From the NCBI GenBank assembly GCA_030762935.1, contig CM060881.1, positions 103,120,501 to 103,184,500 of the forward strand: 64,000 bases of DNA, written 5' to 3'. Positions 44,748 through 55,539 of the stretch are shown here, piece after piece. The translations under genes and the position numbers were made by a program. The notes beneath the pieces are model-generated. The model was not told where the DNA came from and ran no database searches. It saw nothing but the letters and a program-made list of their open reading frames with translations. The DNA is from Hymenopus coronatus (lineage: Eukaryota; Arthropoda; Insecta; Mantodea; Hymenopodidae). How positions within the stretch are numbered: the first letter of the stretch is position 1; each line of letters begins with the position of its first letter.

Positions 44748-45120
44748 CCTTTCTCTACATAGTACATTGTACATAGTGCATTCCACTCAAAAATTCGATA
44801 TCGAGATTTCACTGGAAATACTCTTTGAGAGTTCTTTGTATTCTCCCCACACAAAAAAGCAACAAAAACAAAAAAAATTTATTTTACAAAACGATCCATG
44901 TGTGTATGGTGTGTCAGATGTTTGTGTGTGTGTGTATGTATAGCTCAACAACGAAAAGTCGGTTTAATACCGTATTTGAAGGCTCGGAAAATGAAGTTGT
45001 GGGAAATGCAAATATCCAGAAAAACATATAATCCATATCATATTGTCATTCCCAGAAAGCTTAGATTGCTGTATTATTTGACTATATATTAAAAATATTC
45101 ATAATCAATCATGGAAAATA
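44748..45120 (-). mobile_element. Family M repeat, 3' third
   Basis: Minus strand, opening with CTTTCTCTACATAGTACATTG then TACATAGTGCATTCCACTC, then AAAATTCGATATCGAGATTT, the TG tract (44,898-44,937) and TAGCTCAACAACGAAAAG. It fades near 45,120 before the middle block. Confidence 0.75.
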
Positions 45121-45479
45121 AGGCTTTCACATAGGCCTGCAATGAAGAGAACCTTTTAAGTATTTTAGTTTCAGTTGTGTATTTTAATGTATTAAAAACA
45201 AAAACGGTATCAGAATTTTCACATTACACACCATCTTTTTGCACAAAATTATCTACCTATTTTTGCTTTCCTAATATAAATACCGATGATTCATCTTGAT
45301 AAGCAGGTTGGATATACGTATTTCCAATATTTTCTCTGCGAATGGGAAGTAGAACAAGCAGCAATGGCCAGAAAAAGACATTCCTTGAACTTGGGTGGTA
45401 AAATAATTTGCTACAAAACCTTATCGATAAATAGAAACTGCTTATGCCATATCTATACATGAAACAATTTTAAATATTT

Positions 45480-45975
45480 GCCTACGGATGGAAATGCCTG
45501 AAGTACCTCTGAAGTATTTTCCCTCATCTGTCATAATAAAAGCTAATGGAGGAAAATTTTGTTAGTGGAGACAGAGGAAGACTGAAGTCAGATCAAGGCT
45601 TCCTCATTTATGATGAATGAGATTGAAAGGGGCGCGTCGACTACCTTCAAAACAATGTTTACGATCCTCCTAGGAAACAATAAGGTTCTGACTTTGCTAT
45701 CTCTGTTCTCCAGATTCAAAGCCATTACTAAATGAGTTTCAAACTTCATTTTCTGAATGACCAGTTACATTTCTCCCGGAGAATACTGATGCTATAAGCA
45801 AGGAGCAAAGGGAATATTTTTACCAGACCAATAAAGAAAATACCAAGGACAATAACGTTAATATGGTTTCAGACTTTTGCTGGATGCTTCAGTGGGATAT
45901 TTCAGACAAGAGAAAAGGAAGACAATTTCGATCTTATATTCAAGAGCTACCAACTTCGAATCTTACGTAAAGGTT
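45480..45975 (+). pseudogene. Decayed arthropod multicopy coding sequence, probably transposon-borne
   Basis: Frames shift several times, but three blocks are readable in order. Near 45,628: EIERGASTTFKTMFTILLGNNK, resembling the ...AAW.SFK.VV.NFLGNNK segment. Near 45,733: MSFKLHFLNDQLHFS, resembling MSLKIHFLHSHLD. Near 45,800: SKEQREYFYQTNKE, then NMVSDFCWMLQWD, resembling S.EQGERFHQD...MMADYCWNLKRD. I know this trio from very numerous uncharacterised arthropod proteins. From copy number such genes are likely parts of a mobile element, but I cannot name its class. Stops and shifts mean it is dead. Confidence 0.6.
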
Positions 45976-45979
45976 TTTC

Positions 45980-46470
45980 TGGTCATTTCCCTTATCCTGA
46001 GAAGATGAATATCGCCAAAATCTTATCCCTGTGGACCCTGGGCTAATTTGCACAACATTTCAACCATTTCATTCATCATAGCTTACCAGTAAAACTACTA
46101 AACCAAGTAAGATAAATATCGAAGGGTTGTATAGCTTCATTATGAAGAGAAACAAGCAATATAAAGTATTTGCTTAAATATTATCACAATGTAATTGTTG
46201 TAAAAATTACTAATAGCTGACACAGAATATGTCACATGTTAACAATTTTACTAGAAAATTAGTAGAAAAAGAAAAATTATGTTGCTAAAAATGTGTATGC
46301 GCTTAGTAGAAACGTATGTGATATAGCAATCTAGGCTTGGATTATAAATGTAATATATTTTGAAAATGTTGTTTGTGGCCCGTAATTTTATAGGTTAGTA
46401 TAATGACCAGTTTAAAAAAAATATTAATTATAAAGTTTATTCCTTATAAAATGTACACCGGTTGTTTTTT
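45980..46470. other. No gene recognised
   Basis: AT-rich flank between the decayed coding sequence and the CT run. Confidence 0.35.

Positions 46471-46474
<4 letters not shown>

Positions 46475-46504
<30 letters not shown>
46475..46504. repeat. (CT)n microsatellite
   Basis: Fifteen CT units immediately to the left of a minus-strand SINE F copy, i.e. at the SINE's 3' side. Confidence 0.95.
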
Positions 46505-46508
<4 letters not shown>

Positions 46509-46725
46509 ATAGCTTAATTGTTTGTCATATCGGGTGATGAATGAAATTGTTAAAAAGATGCTCAAATAATCTCGAGGTCCATGGAGCTAAAAGCTACCCT
46601 ACATTTATTTTCTTTGGATAAGGAAAAACCCCGAAAAAATCTTATCCAGATAAGACCATTAGCGAGATTCGAAATCACGACCTGTGGAATGTGAGACAGA
46701 CACGCTACCACCCAAGCTGACTTCT
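46505..46725 (-). mobile_element. SINE family F, copy 1
   Basis: Minus strand. The tRNA-like head at the right has GGTGGTAGCGTGTCTGTCTC and a B-box GTGATTTCGAATCTCGC. The body runs GGTCTTATCTGGATAAG, CTTATCCAAAGAAAATAAATG, TCCATGGACCTCGAGATTAT and ends TTCATCACCCGATATGAC. The copy at 47.44 kb has the same sequence of blocks. Confidence 0.85.
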
Positions 46726-46729
46726 CTTT

Positions 46730-47280
46730 GTGTTCTCTTAAAGTTTGGTCGATACGAAATTTAATCACGATGAATATACTAAATAAAAAGCAGTAATAAT
46801 AATAATAATAACTATATCCATGCATATTTTCCTTCTTTTCTCTTTATTCTCACTTTGCGGTGTGAATGACTGTGCAAGAAATTGGAAAGGGTTAACATTT
46901 TGAGCCTTGAACGTGCATCCATAAAAACTAAAACAGTTGCTAAGCGGACAAAGAGAATCTGAAATGATGCTATTTTCAGTCCCAACAAAGCTTTGGAGCA
47001 CAATGCTACGACGCGCTTTTTATTTTGTACGGTTCATAAATGAGCTTCATTACCTCCCTTTCTCTTCACTTTTTGCAGCTTAGGGCCTTCAGGATTTGGA
47101 ATACAGAACGTCGTAAACAGTAGATGTCAGAACCTCCTTGTCGCAACATTTATAGCTTTCTGCGACCCCATGAAGAGCTGTTTATTCCTCTCTCCTGTTT
47201 AGAAAAGTGTTTGTAGGGTTTTCAAGTACAATCATAGTTTATTGATATACAATTATATATGTGTATATATATATTAAAGT
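46730..47280. other. No gene recognised
   Basis: Contains three overlapping short frames on the minus strand without domains. Confidence 0.35.
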
Positions 47281-47296
47281 TATTTGTTTTTATTAC

Positions 47297-47382
47297 TTTC
47301 TCTAACAAGTATTATGTACTACATAATAAGTAGAAAAAATCTGATGTCCATTCACCTGACATTTTCTACATCTCAGCAACAA

Positions 47383-47390
<8 letters not shown>
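47297..47390 (+). mobile_element. Family M repeat, 5' end left of SINE insertions
   Basis: A palindrome-like leader (ACTTTCTCTAACAAGTATTA then TGTACTACATAATAAGTAG) runs straight into AAAAAATCTGATGTCCATTC and CTACATCTCAGCAACAAATT. The leader is what the 3' end of a preceding M copy would look like, so this may be the remnant of another tandem junction. The copy resumes at 47,846. Confidence 0.75.
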
Positions 47391-47427
<37 letters not shown>

Positions 47428-47428
47428 T
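47382..47428. repeat. (ATT)n microsatellite
   Basis: About 15 ATT units. In SINE F orientation this is an (AAT)n run directly after the SINE body, so it is probably that SINE's 3' tail expanded. Confidence 0.95.
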
Positions 47429-47429
47429 T

Positions 47430-47625
47430 GTTTCACGTTCTTTTACCTGCTTGGTCATATCGGACGATGAACGAAATTGGTGAAATGATGCTTAAATGAT
47501 CTTGGGGTCCATGGAGCTTACTCGACATTCTCTTCTCAGGATAAGGGAAAACCCAAAAAAAACCTTATCCGGGCAAGTCACCTAAGCGAGATTCGAACTC
47601 ATGACCTGTTGAATGTGTACGCTTG
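47430..47625 (-). mobile_element. SINE family F, copy 2
   Basis: Minus strand. B-box GAGTTCGAATCTCGC near 47,590, body CTTGCCCGGATAAGG, CCTTATCCTGAGAAGAG, TCCATGGACCCCAAGATCAT, TTCATCGTCCGATATGACC, then the AAT tail. The head runs into the SINE B copy with no clear spacer. Confidence 0.85.
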
Positions 47626-47840
47626 CTAAGACGTCTCGCTTTGGTGCTTCGTGGGCAGAGGATCGTGGGTTCAAGTCCCGCCTTGGGCATGGGTGTTACA
47701 TGTTTGTGCAATGTGTATGTTTGTGTAAAGAAGAGTAAAACCAGTAATCATACAGGAAATTTAGGAGGGGAAATGTAAACGGGGATACAGCGCCGGAGTT
47801 CTGATCAGACTCCTACTGTTTAAAAAAAAATGTGAAACAG
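47615..47840 (+). mobile_element. SINE family B copy
   Basis: TAAGACGTCTCGCTTTGGTG, then the B-box GGGTTCAAGTCCCGCC, CATGGGTGTTACATGTTTGT, AGAGTAAAACCAGTAATC, AAATTTAGGAGGGGAAATG, CAGCGCCGGAGTTCTGATCA and an A9 run. In orientation it is opposite to the adjoining SINE F. Confidence 0.85.
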
Positions 47841-47845
47841 ACACG

Positions 47846-48652
47846 TTAAAAATCTTATGCTTCTATTTAGTTCATGCTAATCGAGAGAAAAAAAATAGCA
47901 GAAATAGTCTTATTACTTGCTCCTTGTTAGTAGAAGCAAAATAAGGGAATATCATAGGTTAAAGTGATAGCCAAAAGCTGGTTGCTATGTGACTGAAGTT
48001 CCTTTGTTTGTATGGACAGGAGTTGACAAATTCCCGTATGAGGAAAGTATACGTTTTCTAAAGCTGAAGCCAATAACAAGGAATATCTCAAAAACGACCA
48101 ACTCCGCGAAAAAAATGCATATAGCATACATTGTGTGTTTTAACGTGCTCTATATTTTTGTGTAGTAAGTTTTTTCCATCTCTTACGGTTTAGCAGTTAT
48201 GAAAATTCCGTAAAATTCATCCAGAATAAAGTAGTCTTCAGAGGCTATTCCCAGAAAATTTAAGATATACATTTTATTTGTCAGATAAATATCTTTAATA
48301 TACGATATTTTAATAATAATTGTTAGAGCTATTTTTGAGAAAATTCAAATTTTGTGGGATGATTTTGTTAAAAATCTTCGTGTAGCATCCTTGGAAGATA
48401 CCAAACCTATATACCGAGTTTGGTTTTTAACGGACTTTTCGTTTTTGAGCTATGCTGCCCACAGACACACACACACTCACACACATATACAAACATACAC
48501 ACAGACAGACACACACGGACCTTTTTCTAAAATGATTTTTTTTATTCAGGGAGTCTCAAAACACGTATTTCCGGTGAAACCTCGGTATCGAATTTTCGGT
48601 GCCTTACAATACCTTCTCTATTCATTATGTACATAGTACGTGTAGAGAAAGT
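47846..48652 (+). mobile_element. Family M repeat copy, continuation, near full length
   Basis: It picks up at TTAAAAATCTTATGCTTC, the position reached when the copy was interrupted. It has an undamaged middle (CATCTCTTACGGTTTAGCAG, CAGAGGCTATTCCCAG), hairpin ATACCAAACCTATATACCGAG, a long CA/TA tract (48,465-48,515) and the terminus GTACGTGTAGAGAAAGTAAAAAT. The next copy starts without a spacer. Confidence 0.9.
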
Positions 48653-49491
48653 AAAAATCTAATGTGTTCAATTTATATGACTTTCTCTGCATCTCTGCAA
48701 CAAATTGTTGCTAAAAAGCTTGTGCTTCTATTTACTCATGCTAAGCGAGAAAAAAATTAGCAGAAATAGTCTTATTACTTGTTTCCCTGTAAGTGGAAGT
48801 GAATTAAGGGAGTATCATAGTTTAAGGTGATGGTCTAAAGCTGGTTGCTATGTGACTGAAATTTCTTTATTTGTATGGATAATTCCCGTGAGAAAAGTAT
48901 GTTTTCTAAGCTCAAACCAACAACAAGGAATGTCTCAAAAATGATCAACTCCACGAAAAAATGTATATAACATAAATTGCGTGTTTTAAGGTGCTCTACA
49001 TTTTCTGTTGGATACGTTTTTGTCCATCTCTTACGATTTAGTAGTTATGCAAAATTCCGTAAAATTCATCCAGAATAAAGTAGTCTTCAGAGGCTATGCC
49101 CAGGAAATTCAAGATATACATTTTATTTGTCAGGTAAATATCTTTAATATACGTTATTTTAATCAAAATAGTTAGAGCCATTTTTAAGAAAATAAAATTT
49201 TTTGAAAACAGTTCCATTTAAAGGGTAGTTGGAGTAGGGGTTTCATGAAAATATGCGTGTTGAATTCTTGGAAGATACTAAACTTAAACACAACGTTTGG
49301 TATTCAACGGTCTTTTCGTTTTTGAACTATTCTGTACACAGACACACACGCACGCACACAGGGATGTTTTTTTTTTATTCAGGGGGACCCAAAACATGTA
49401 TTTCAGGTGAAATCTCGGTGTCGAAATTTTGGGTGGAATGCAATACCTTCTCTGTACACTATGCACATAGTACGTGTAGAGAAAGTAAAAA
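48653..49491 (+). mobile_element. Family M repeat copy, full length, second of tandem pair
   Basis: The start CTAATGTGTTCAATTTATATG follows the shared AAAAAT of the previous terminus. All blocks are present: GCAACAAATTGTTGCTAAAAAG, CTTATTACTTGTTTCCCTG, ATCTCTTACGATTTAGTAG, AGAGGCTATGCCCAGG, ACGCACGCACACA and the palindrome CTGTACACTATGCACATAGT, ending GTGTAGAGAAAGTAAAAAT. Confidence 0.9.
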
Positions 49492-49494
49492 TGT

Positions 49495-50000
49495 ACTGTA
49501 TGTATGTGTATGTTATGGAGGGGCATTCCACACTGTAGCCGTAGGCTTTTGAACGTCCGATCCCTGGATGAAGAACGAGATGAGTATAATTTCAGAGTCC
49601 AACTGACATTCGAATGAGAGAGAGCCATCGTGGAGGGTCCCTAACAGTTCACAAGCAGCTCAACTCGTCTTGGGGAGCACCGGGATCCGTGGCTCATTCA
49701 GGATCATCTAAGCGCACAGAAAACCAGTAACGCCATCCCGACGCCGAGAACTGCTTTCCAGAGCGCAGTCACCTCCACGCTTCTGCCGCAGTCCTCTTCA
49801 ACACTTCCAAACCTGAAAGAGACCGGCTGGGATGAACTAAAGGAACAAGAAGTTCGGGGGGAATGAAAAATCCTCCCCAGCATTCGGCTAGCGACCCGGG
49901 AAAACCCCAAAAAACTATGAGTCAGTGGGGTCAGCCGCGGGGAACCAATTTCATGATCTCCGAATGCTTATCCGAAATGCCTGAGTCCTGGCTCGGCAGA
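49495..50000 (-). mobile_element. SINE family C, full length
   Basis: Minus strand. The head is at the right (GCCAGGACTCAGGCATTTCG, GAAATTGGTTCCCCGCGG), then GGGGTTTTCCCGGGTCGC, GAGGATTTTTCATTCCCCC, ACTGCGGCAGAAGCGTGG, ATACTCATCTCGTTCTTCATC and the CATA-rich tail at the left end. It lies between two family M 3' ends that face each other. Confidence 0.9.
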
Positions 50001-50002
50001 GA

Positions 50003-50115
50003 AGGTATTCTATTCATTCCAAATTTTCGATATTGAGATTTCACGGGAAATACTTATCCCTGAATCGAAAAAGAAGCATTTTCAATGAGTGTGTGTATGA
50101 GTTGTTTACATGTGT
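50003..50115 (-). mobile_element. Family M repeat, 3' end
   Basis: AGAGAAGGTATTCTATTC, CAAATTTTCGATATTGAGAT, TTCACGGGAAATACTTATCC and then a TG-rich stretch (50,080-50,128). The outer half of the terminal palindrome is missing, precisely where the SINE lies. Confidence 0.75.
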
Positions 50116-50229
50116 TTGTGTGCGTGTATTAATACTTTCAGTTCTTTTAATCCAAATACACTTGCACAACTTTGTAAATTCTTTCATAACAAACCATACA
50201 CTTTATGGTAAAAATATCGTTGCGCACTA

Positions 50230-50520
50230 GATAAGCATAACAAACTTTTATGTGAAGCATCCCGTACGGATTTTGAAGTTATTATTAATACCTCTAAGAG
50301 ATTAGTAACAATACTGTGACCTTAACTAACGCGGATGTCATACATGTTCTATTAAGGGCTAGAGATTATGCCTCACTCCATGACACAAGGATAGGATTGA
50401 ATAAGGGATGACGGAAGGACTTCTATGCATTGCGGTCATTGCCAATTCTCCAAAAATAAATAAAAATAAAATAAAGCTGTAATATATCATTCTGCCATAT
50501 CAGTTTTTAAGCCAAGACTT
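50230..50520. other. No gene recognised
   Basis: AT-rich flank downstream of the LINE on the minus strand. Confidence 0.35.
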
Positions 50521-50524
50521 ATAT

Positions 50525-52130
50525 TATTTGTATGTATGTATTTATTTATTTCTCTGCAAGTGGGTATCACTCGGTGGCAGAGTTATATATGTATACAAGA
50601 TATATAAACAATAAATCACAGCTGCCAGTTTATGGCTTTGTAAGCTAGATATAATAGTTATTTACACAACTATGAAAACATAATTTTTCTCTCAATTCAG
50701 ATTAATTAATTTCATAATTACAATCACCAACCAATTTAACATTTGTATTTACAACAATATTAAATCACAAGCATTTCATTTAAAGAATATTTACAAAAAT
50801 TATCCAACATTAAAGTCAAGATTTTTCCTAAATTTCTTCAGAGACAGGGGACAACCCCGAAAGGCTGCTCCAGGCAATTCATTCCAGTATTTTATGGTTC
50901 TATTTACAAAGGAGAACTTTCCCACGTCAGTTCTGTATCTTCTACCCTTAATTTTGTACGAATGATCGTTTCGTGCATAGTAAGTTGGGTTTTCCAGTTT
51001 GTCAGTAACGTCCTCCCATGCGTTTAAGCCAGCGTAAGCTTTAAATAAAGCGCACAATCTCTGTTTCTCACGCCTAACTTTCAACGGCTCCCATTTTATT
51101 TCCTCAGCGTTTGGAGGCCCAAAATATTTACCCCTTTTTATGAATTTTATAGCCCTTTTCTGGATCTTTTCTAACGAATCAATTTGATTTACTCTATACG
51201 GGTCCCAACAAGTTACTCGAAATTCCATGACCGGCCGCACTAAGGACTTGTACGCGATTTCCCTGGACTTTGCACTCCCCTTTTTTATAATCCTCATTAT
51301 GAAGTGCAGTGTTTTCCACGCTTTCTTAGATACCGAATTTACTTGCTCGTCCCATCCAGCGTTACTCGCCAAGTAAACTCCCAAGTATTTGCAGCTGTCC
51401 ACCTGTGGAATTTTTTCCCCACCCATGTGATAGTTTTGCAGAATTTTTTCCCTAGATCTATTAAATGCAATTGAATTACTTTTGCCAGCGTTAATTTTCA
51501 TTTTATTTGCAGAAGCCCAATCACTAATTTCATTTAAATCACCCTGAAGAGCAGTCTCATCTTCAACATTTCTAATTTTATTGTAAATAATACAATCGTC
51601 TGCAAACAACCTTATCTGGCATTTTATACTAACAGTTATGTCAGTTACAAAACTAAGAAAAAGTAACGGCCCCAGTACTGAGCCTTGGGGTACGCCCGAG
51701 CTTACCATACCCCTCTCAGATAGCTCCTTGCCTACTTTTACCCTTTGCGATCTTCCTTCCAAAAATTTTTTAACCCATAGAACTACGCGTTTATCAATTC
51801 CTGTAGCAGTTAGCTTCTGGATAAGTAAATTATATGATACAACATCAAAAGCTTTGGAAAAATCTATCACCACTGCGTCTGTTCTTCCCCCTGCATCCAC
51901 CTCCTCTGCTAAATCTTGAAATAATGACGTTATCTGGCTTTCACACGAGTATCCAGGTCTAAACCCATCTTGCGCTTTATTGAACCACTTTAATTCATTA
52001 TATATATGATTAGTTTCGCTCGTTAGAATACAGAAAAAATCTTTACTAAAACTAATATAATAATATGCGTTGTCCAATATTCTACTATTCAAACTAGAAA
52101 CCAGCAGTCCCAGCAAACTGCTTACCTGTA
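50525..52130 (-). mobile_element. 5'-truncated CR1-like LINE
   Basis: Minus strand. The reverse transcriptase frame ends at 50,800. The untranslated tail runs to a short repetitive end (AAATAAATAAATACATACAT reversed at about 50,531-50,552), as expected of CR1/Jockey-group elements that end in short tandem repeats. The 5' end lies inside the reverse transcriptase N-terminal region near 52,130 and the endonuclease domain is missing. Confidence 0.85.
50800..52116 (-). CDS. Non-LTR reverse transcriptase, partial, open frame of 438 codons
   Basis: Reverse transcriptase of the CR1/Jockey group of LINEs. Motifs: DGFRPGYSCESQ (about 50-61), FSKAFD (86-91, motif A), SSGVPQGSVLGPLLF (139-153), LFADDCIIY (170-178, catalytic FADD), KSNSIAFNRSREK (about 209-221), CKYLGVYLASNAGWDEQV (about 242-259). 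The C-terminal cap includes FVNRTIKYWNELP and ends KKFRKNLDFNVG. The whole frame is open with all catalytic Asp residues, unlike the Jockey copy, so it is probably the younger of the two. Residues 1-50 do not match the family and come from a deleted or shifted N-terminal part, so the Met start is only formal. Without an endonuclease it cannot move on its own. Confidence 0.85.
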   Translation of the reverse strand: MLGLLVSSLNSRILDNAYYYISFSKDFFCILTSETNHIYNELKWFNKAQDGFRPGYSCESQITSLFQDLAEEVDAGGRTDAVVIDFSKAFDVVSYNLLIQKLTATGIDKRVVLWVKKFLEGRSQRVKVGKELSERGMVSSGVPQGSVLGPLLFLSFVTDITVSIKCQIRLFADDCIIYNKIRNVEDETALQGDLNEISDWASANKMKINAGKSNSIAFNRSREKILQNYHMGGEKIPQVDSCKYLGVYLASNAGWDEQVNSVSKKAWKTLHFIMRIIKKGSAKSREIAYKSLVRPVMEFRVTCWDPYRVNQIDSLEKIQKRAIKFIKRGKYFGPPNAEEIKWEPLKVRREKQRLCALFKAYAGLNAWEDVTDKLENPTYYARNDHSYKIKGRRYRTDVGKFSFVNRTIKYWNELPGAAFRGCPLSLKKFRKNLDFNVG

Positions 52131-52139
52131 TGCATGTGT

Positions 52140-53185
52140 TTGCCTTTTAATTATATTAATTAACTCCTAACTTCTGAAAACCGCCTGGTATGCATTCCAT
52201 TTAAGCTATAAGTTAATTATGGTTTTAAAATCTTATCAATCATCATAAATACACATTATTCTTATATACTTGAATATTATTTTATAATTATATTATTTAA
52301 ATTTTATAGAATGGTGTATTGATTTAATTAATAAAATATCCGTATTTGAAATTACCAATTACTTCACTATTATCATTATTTATAAAATTATTTTTTCCAC
52401 TTTAAATTTTTCTAAATGATCAAAAAATAATCTTCTACTTTAAGCAATGATATGCTCTTTTAATAACCTTCAAAATATATCAATTAATATCTTTTTTTTA
52501 TTCTTAATCCTTTAACTTTTAATTAATCACTTTATTTTGTGGTATATGGGGCTTAGTTAGTGTAAATATATGCATTATTTGGGGTTAATAAATAATATTG
52601 AAAAAGCCGATGATAACACTTGATAGAAAAGTTCGTTAGTGACGGTTTAGATGTTAAATTGAAACAGGACGCCTTAGAGACATCCAATTACTGGCCTGGT
52701 TTACCGCTTCCAGCGCCATTGGAAGCTGGCCACAGTCAATGTGCATGCTACCTACTTAGCAGTCTTTGGGGAGTCTCCGCATGGTAAAGCTAAGGCTGAA
52801 CGCCAGGTGTTATATAGTCAACAGCCTTCAATGTAGGATGCCTTGATAGGTGTAATAAATTGTGTTCTTTCTTTAATTTATAATATTTTGACTTTAGTGT
52901 GTACCCGTTCTTCCTTCTAGCATTAGCTATTCCTGACCACCAGTGAAATCTCGGTATATTTCATTTGCCAAGCATGAGGTGTTCATAGAGAATTCGTTTC
53001 CAGCTGTCGCTTGTGGTTGTTGCATGGGCTCTAACGCCATACATATATTTGACGCAACAATGAAATACACATTTTACTCTCTCCTTATATTAACACATAT
53101 CACTTACCTTTAAGTGCGTATCTGCCACTTTTCATTATGCCTCATGATGACTCTGTATGTAAAAAAATAAATAAATAAATAAATA
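52140..53185. other. AT-rich stretch, no gene recognised
   Basis: 52,140-52,600 is extremely AT-rich. A GC-richer segment at 52,670-52,860 (CTGGCCTGGTTTACCGCTTC, GGAGTCTCCGCATGG) has no counterpart in the window. Confidence 0.4.
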
Positions 53186-53189
53186 AAAA

Positions 53190-53814
53190 AAAGCTCGTGT
53201 ATTACACATGCTCTATATCTCTGTAGAGCTTATTCTTCTATCTACTTCATGCTATCAATATGAAATTAGAATAAATTACCTTATTACTTGCTTCCTTTAA
53301 GTAGAACGGATTTAAGGAAATACCCTGATAGTGCAATATTTTAAAAGCGGGTTGCTATGTGACTGAAGTTACTTTGTTAAGCCAAGGGTTGAGAGAAATC
53401 CCCGTATGAAACCAATAAAAAGGAATATCTCAGAAACGGTCAGCTCTACAAAAAACACGTATTGCTGTGACATAGACTATGTGTTCAAACGAGATCTTCA
53501 TAATTTGTTTTGTAAGTTTTTGTCTATCTTATCAGTTTACCAGTTGTGCAAAATTCAGCCAAATTCTCCAGAGGCTATTTCCAGAAAATTTAAAAATATA
53601 CATTTTATTTGTCATGTAAATATCTTTAATATGCATATTTTAGTCCAAACCACTAGGGTCATGTTTGAGAAAATAAACATTTTCGAAATGTTTTCCATGT
53701 AAAGGATAATTTGGGTTGCGGAATTTTCATGAAAATCTTCGTGTTGCATCGTTGAGAGGTAATAAACTAAAATAACAAGTTTGGTATTGTCTTTTTTGAG
53801 TTATGCTGTTCATA

Positions 53815-53848
<34 letters not shown>

Positions 53849-54010
53849 TGAACCTACTTTTTTTCCTCCAAAAAATGGAGGTTTTATTCATAGGGCCCTA
53901 AAACATCTACTTCCGGTGAAATCTGGGTTTCGAATTTTTGGGTGGAATACAGTACCCTCTCTATCCACTACGTGCATTCTATATACGAGCTAGATACATT
54001 AAAAAAAAAA
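53190..54010 (+). mobile_element. Family M repeat copy, near full length
   Basis: It starts at CTCGTGTATTACACATG in place of the usual 5' end, then CTGTAGAGCTTATTCTTC, TTATTACTTGCTTCC, GGGTTGCTATGTGACTG and GAATATCTCAGAAACGG. A pure CA run (53,817-53,843) and the worn palindrome CTATCCACTACGTGCATTC follow, ending CTAGATACATTAAAAA. An A-rich AAATAAATAAAT run precedes the copy at 53,161-53,191. Confidence 0.85.
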
Positions 54011-54014
54011 ACTG

Positions 54015-54830
54015 TTTATTGGAAAAAAAAGTTTGGTATATAGCGTTATAATAGTGGCATATCCGCTTAAAGAATATCAATCCAGACACTTTCCGGCACT
54101 ACACTTGGTTCAAACTTCGCGGTTCACAACGAATAAGTTTATAGATATAAGCCAAGTCTTTCTGAGCGTTCCCTTCTTACTAGTAAATAATATATTTCCG
54201 TATTATCACATGATTTGCACTCCTCTTAATGGAAACAATTCACATCCAGCGCAAAATTCATGGATATGTTATTTCCTGCTTTATTATTAATTTTACATCT
54301 TTTATGATATAAATAAGGAACACCTAATTCCACTTCGAGGTAGGGAAAGTAAATATTGAAGACATACATAACATAGAGGTTATTTAATATCGTGATGTGA
54401 GTACAAATGTAAACCTGCTAGAATTTAACATTCTCTAGGTCTGTTGCTACCTTGTATTCCTTATGTGTGGTTAAAGGTACTCACGTTTTTTTCATACGTA
54501 AATATGATATCAGAAAATAAATATCCCTTGAAATTTATTTAAAACACGTATGGTAAGTAGGGGAAAGTCGTGATTTATAAGACATCACCGGAAATATAAC
54601 GTCGAGACTCTTCTTATTAAAAACTATTAAAATTGTCTGTATGTGAATTGGTATTTAAGTTCAGTATGTTTCCAGGATCTGAAATTAATATTTACATGAA
54701 AATCTAAATTCCAAGTTGTCCATCAAGCTATTTTTGATTTGCTAAAAATTAGCTCAAACGATTTGGATTACGAGGAAGCGGTAGTAGATCTCAAACAGAA
54801 AATATTGAGCTTTATTTATGAACACTATTT
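54015..54830. other. No gene recognised
   Basis: The 85-codon plus frame at 54,033-54,290 has no domain. A trace of family M wording near 54,640-54,730 (AATTGGTATTTAAGTTCAG, TTTACATGAAAATC) is too degraded to annotate. Confidence 0.35.
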
Positions 54831-54837
54831 AAATACT

Positions 54838-55092
54838 GTGATTTTCAGCGTCCCATTCTATATTGGGCGTGAAAGACGGCCTAATTTCGCTCCGATGCCT
54901 CTTTATCACGTTTGAGGTTCATTTACCAGCCGTAAGTCTACGAGACGGCACCAACGGCTTTACTTCCCTTCAGAATAAAGCGATGCAAAGTATTTTTACG
55001 CTCGAAAAAAGCCATCTCCTCCACCGGGTTTGAACCCACGATGTTGGGTGTATGAGGCTAGCAGAGTAACAACTACACAATGTAGGGTGACT
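54838..55092 (-). mobile_element. SINE family A, full length
   Basis: Minus strand. The head at the right shows CATTGTGTAGTTGTTACTCT and a B-box ATCGTGGGTTCAAACCCGG, the body CGAGCGTAAAAATACTTTGC, GAAGTAAAGCCGTTGGTGCC and CGTCTTTCACGCCCAATATA. The left end reaches about 54,838 and the CATTT tail is eroded. Confidence 0.85.
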
Positions 55093-55539
55093 AGCGCAGG
55101 TAGAACTCCTTACAAAAAACTGAGTTAAGATTGAGCCGTCTCAGTAAAAAGCGTTGCTGCATAAAATGTAATTCTGAACACTTTCACATTCTCTGATATT
55201 AAATTTCATCTAATGTGATCTAAAAATGTCAGAGGGAGATTTTCCCAAACCCAAGTGTGAGAATTTATAATTGAAAAATTCCACGCCTGTGAAATATGCT
55301 TCAGTCGTGTTCAACACAATGTTTGCAAAGTCTGGCTCGACTGTAATTTAGTTCAACTACTTATTGCATAAAGCTGTAGCAATGAATATGCGTGGTGCAC
55401 TCCAAATGTAATGCGTAACATTTTACTGATGACGGTACATGTTTAGCCGCAATATCAAACTTTCTGCTGGCAGCAGGTCCACCAGTCATTCCCTTTAGGT
55501 GAGGGGATGAAGGTATAGTAAACATTTGTTTGAGTGGCG

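Noticed and set aside
51638..51919. 93-codon plus frame over the CR1-like element
   Set aside because: Antisense shadow of the reverse transcriptase on the minus strand.
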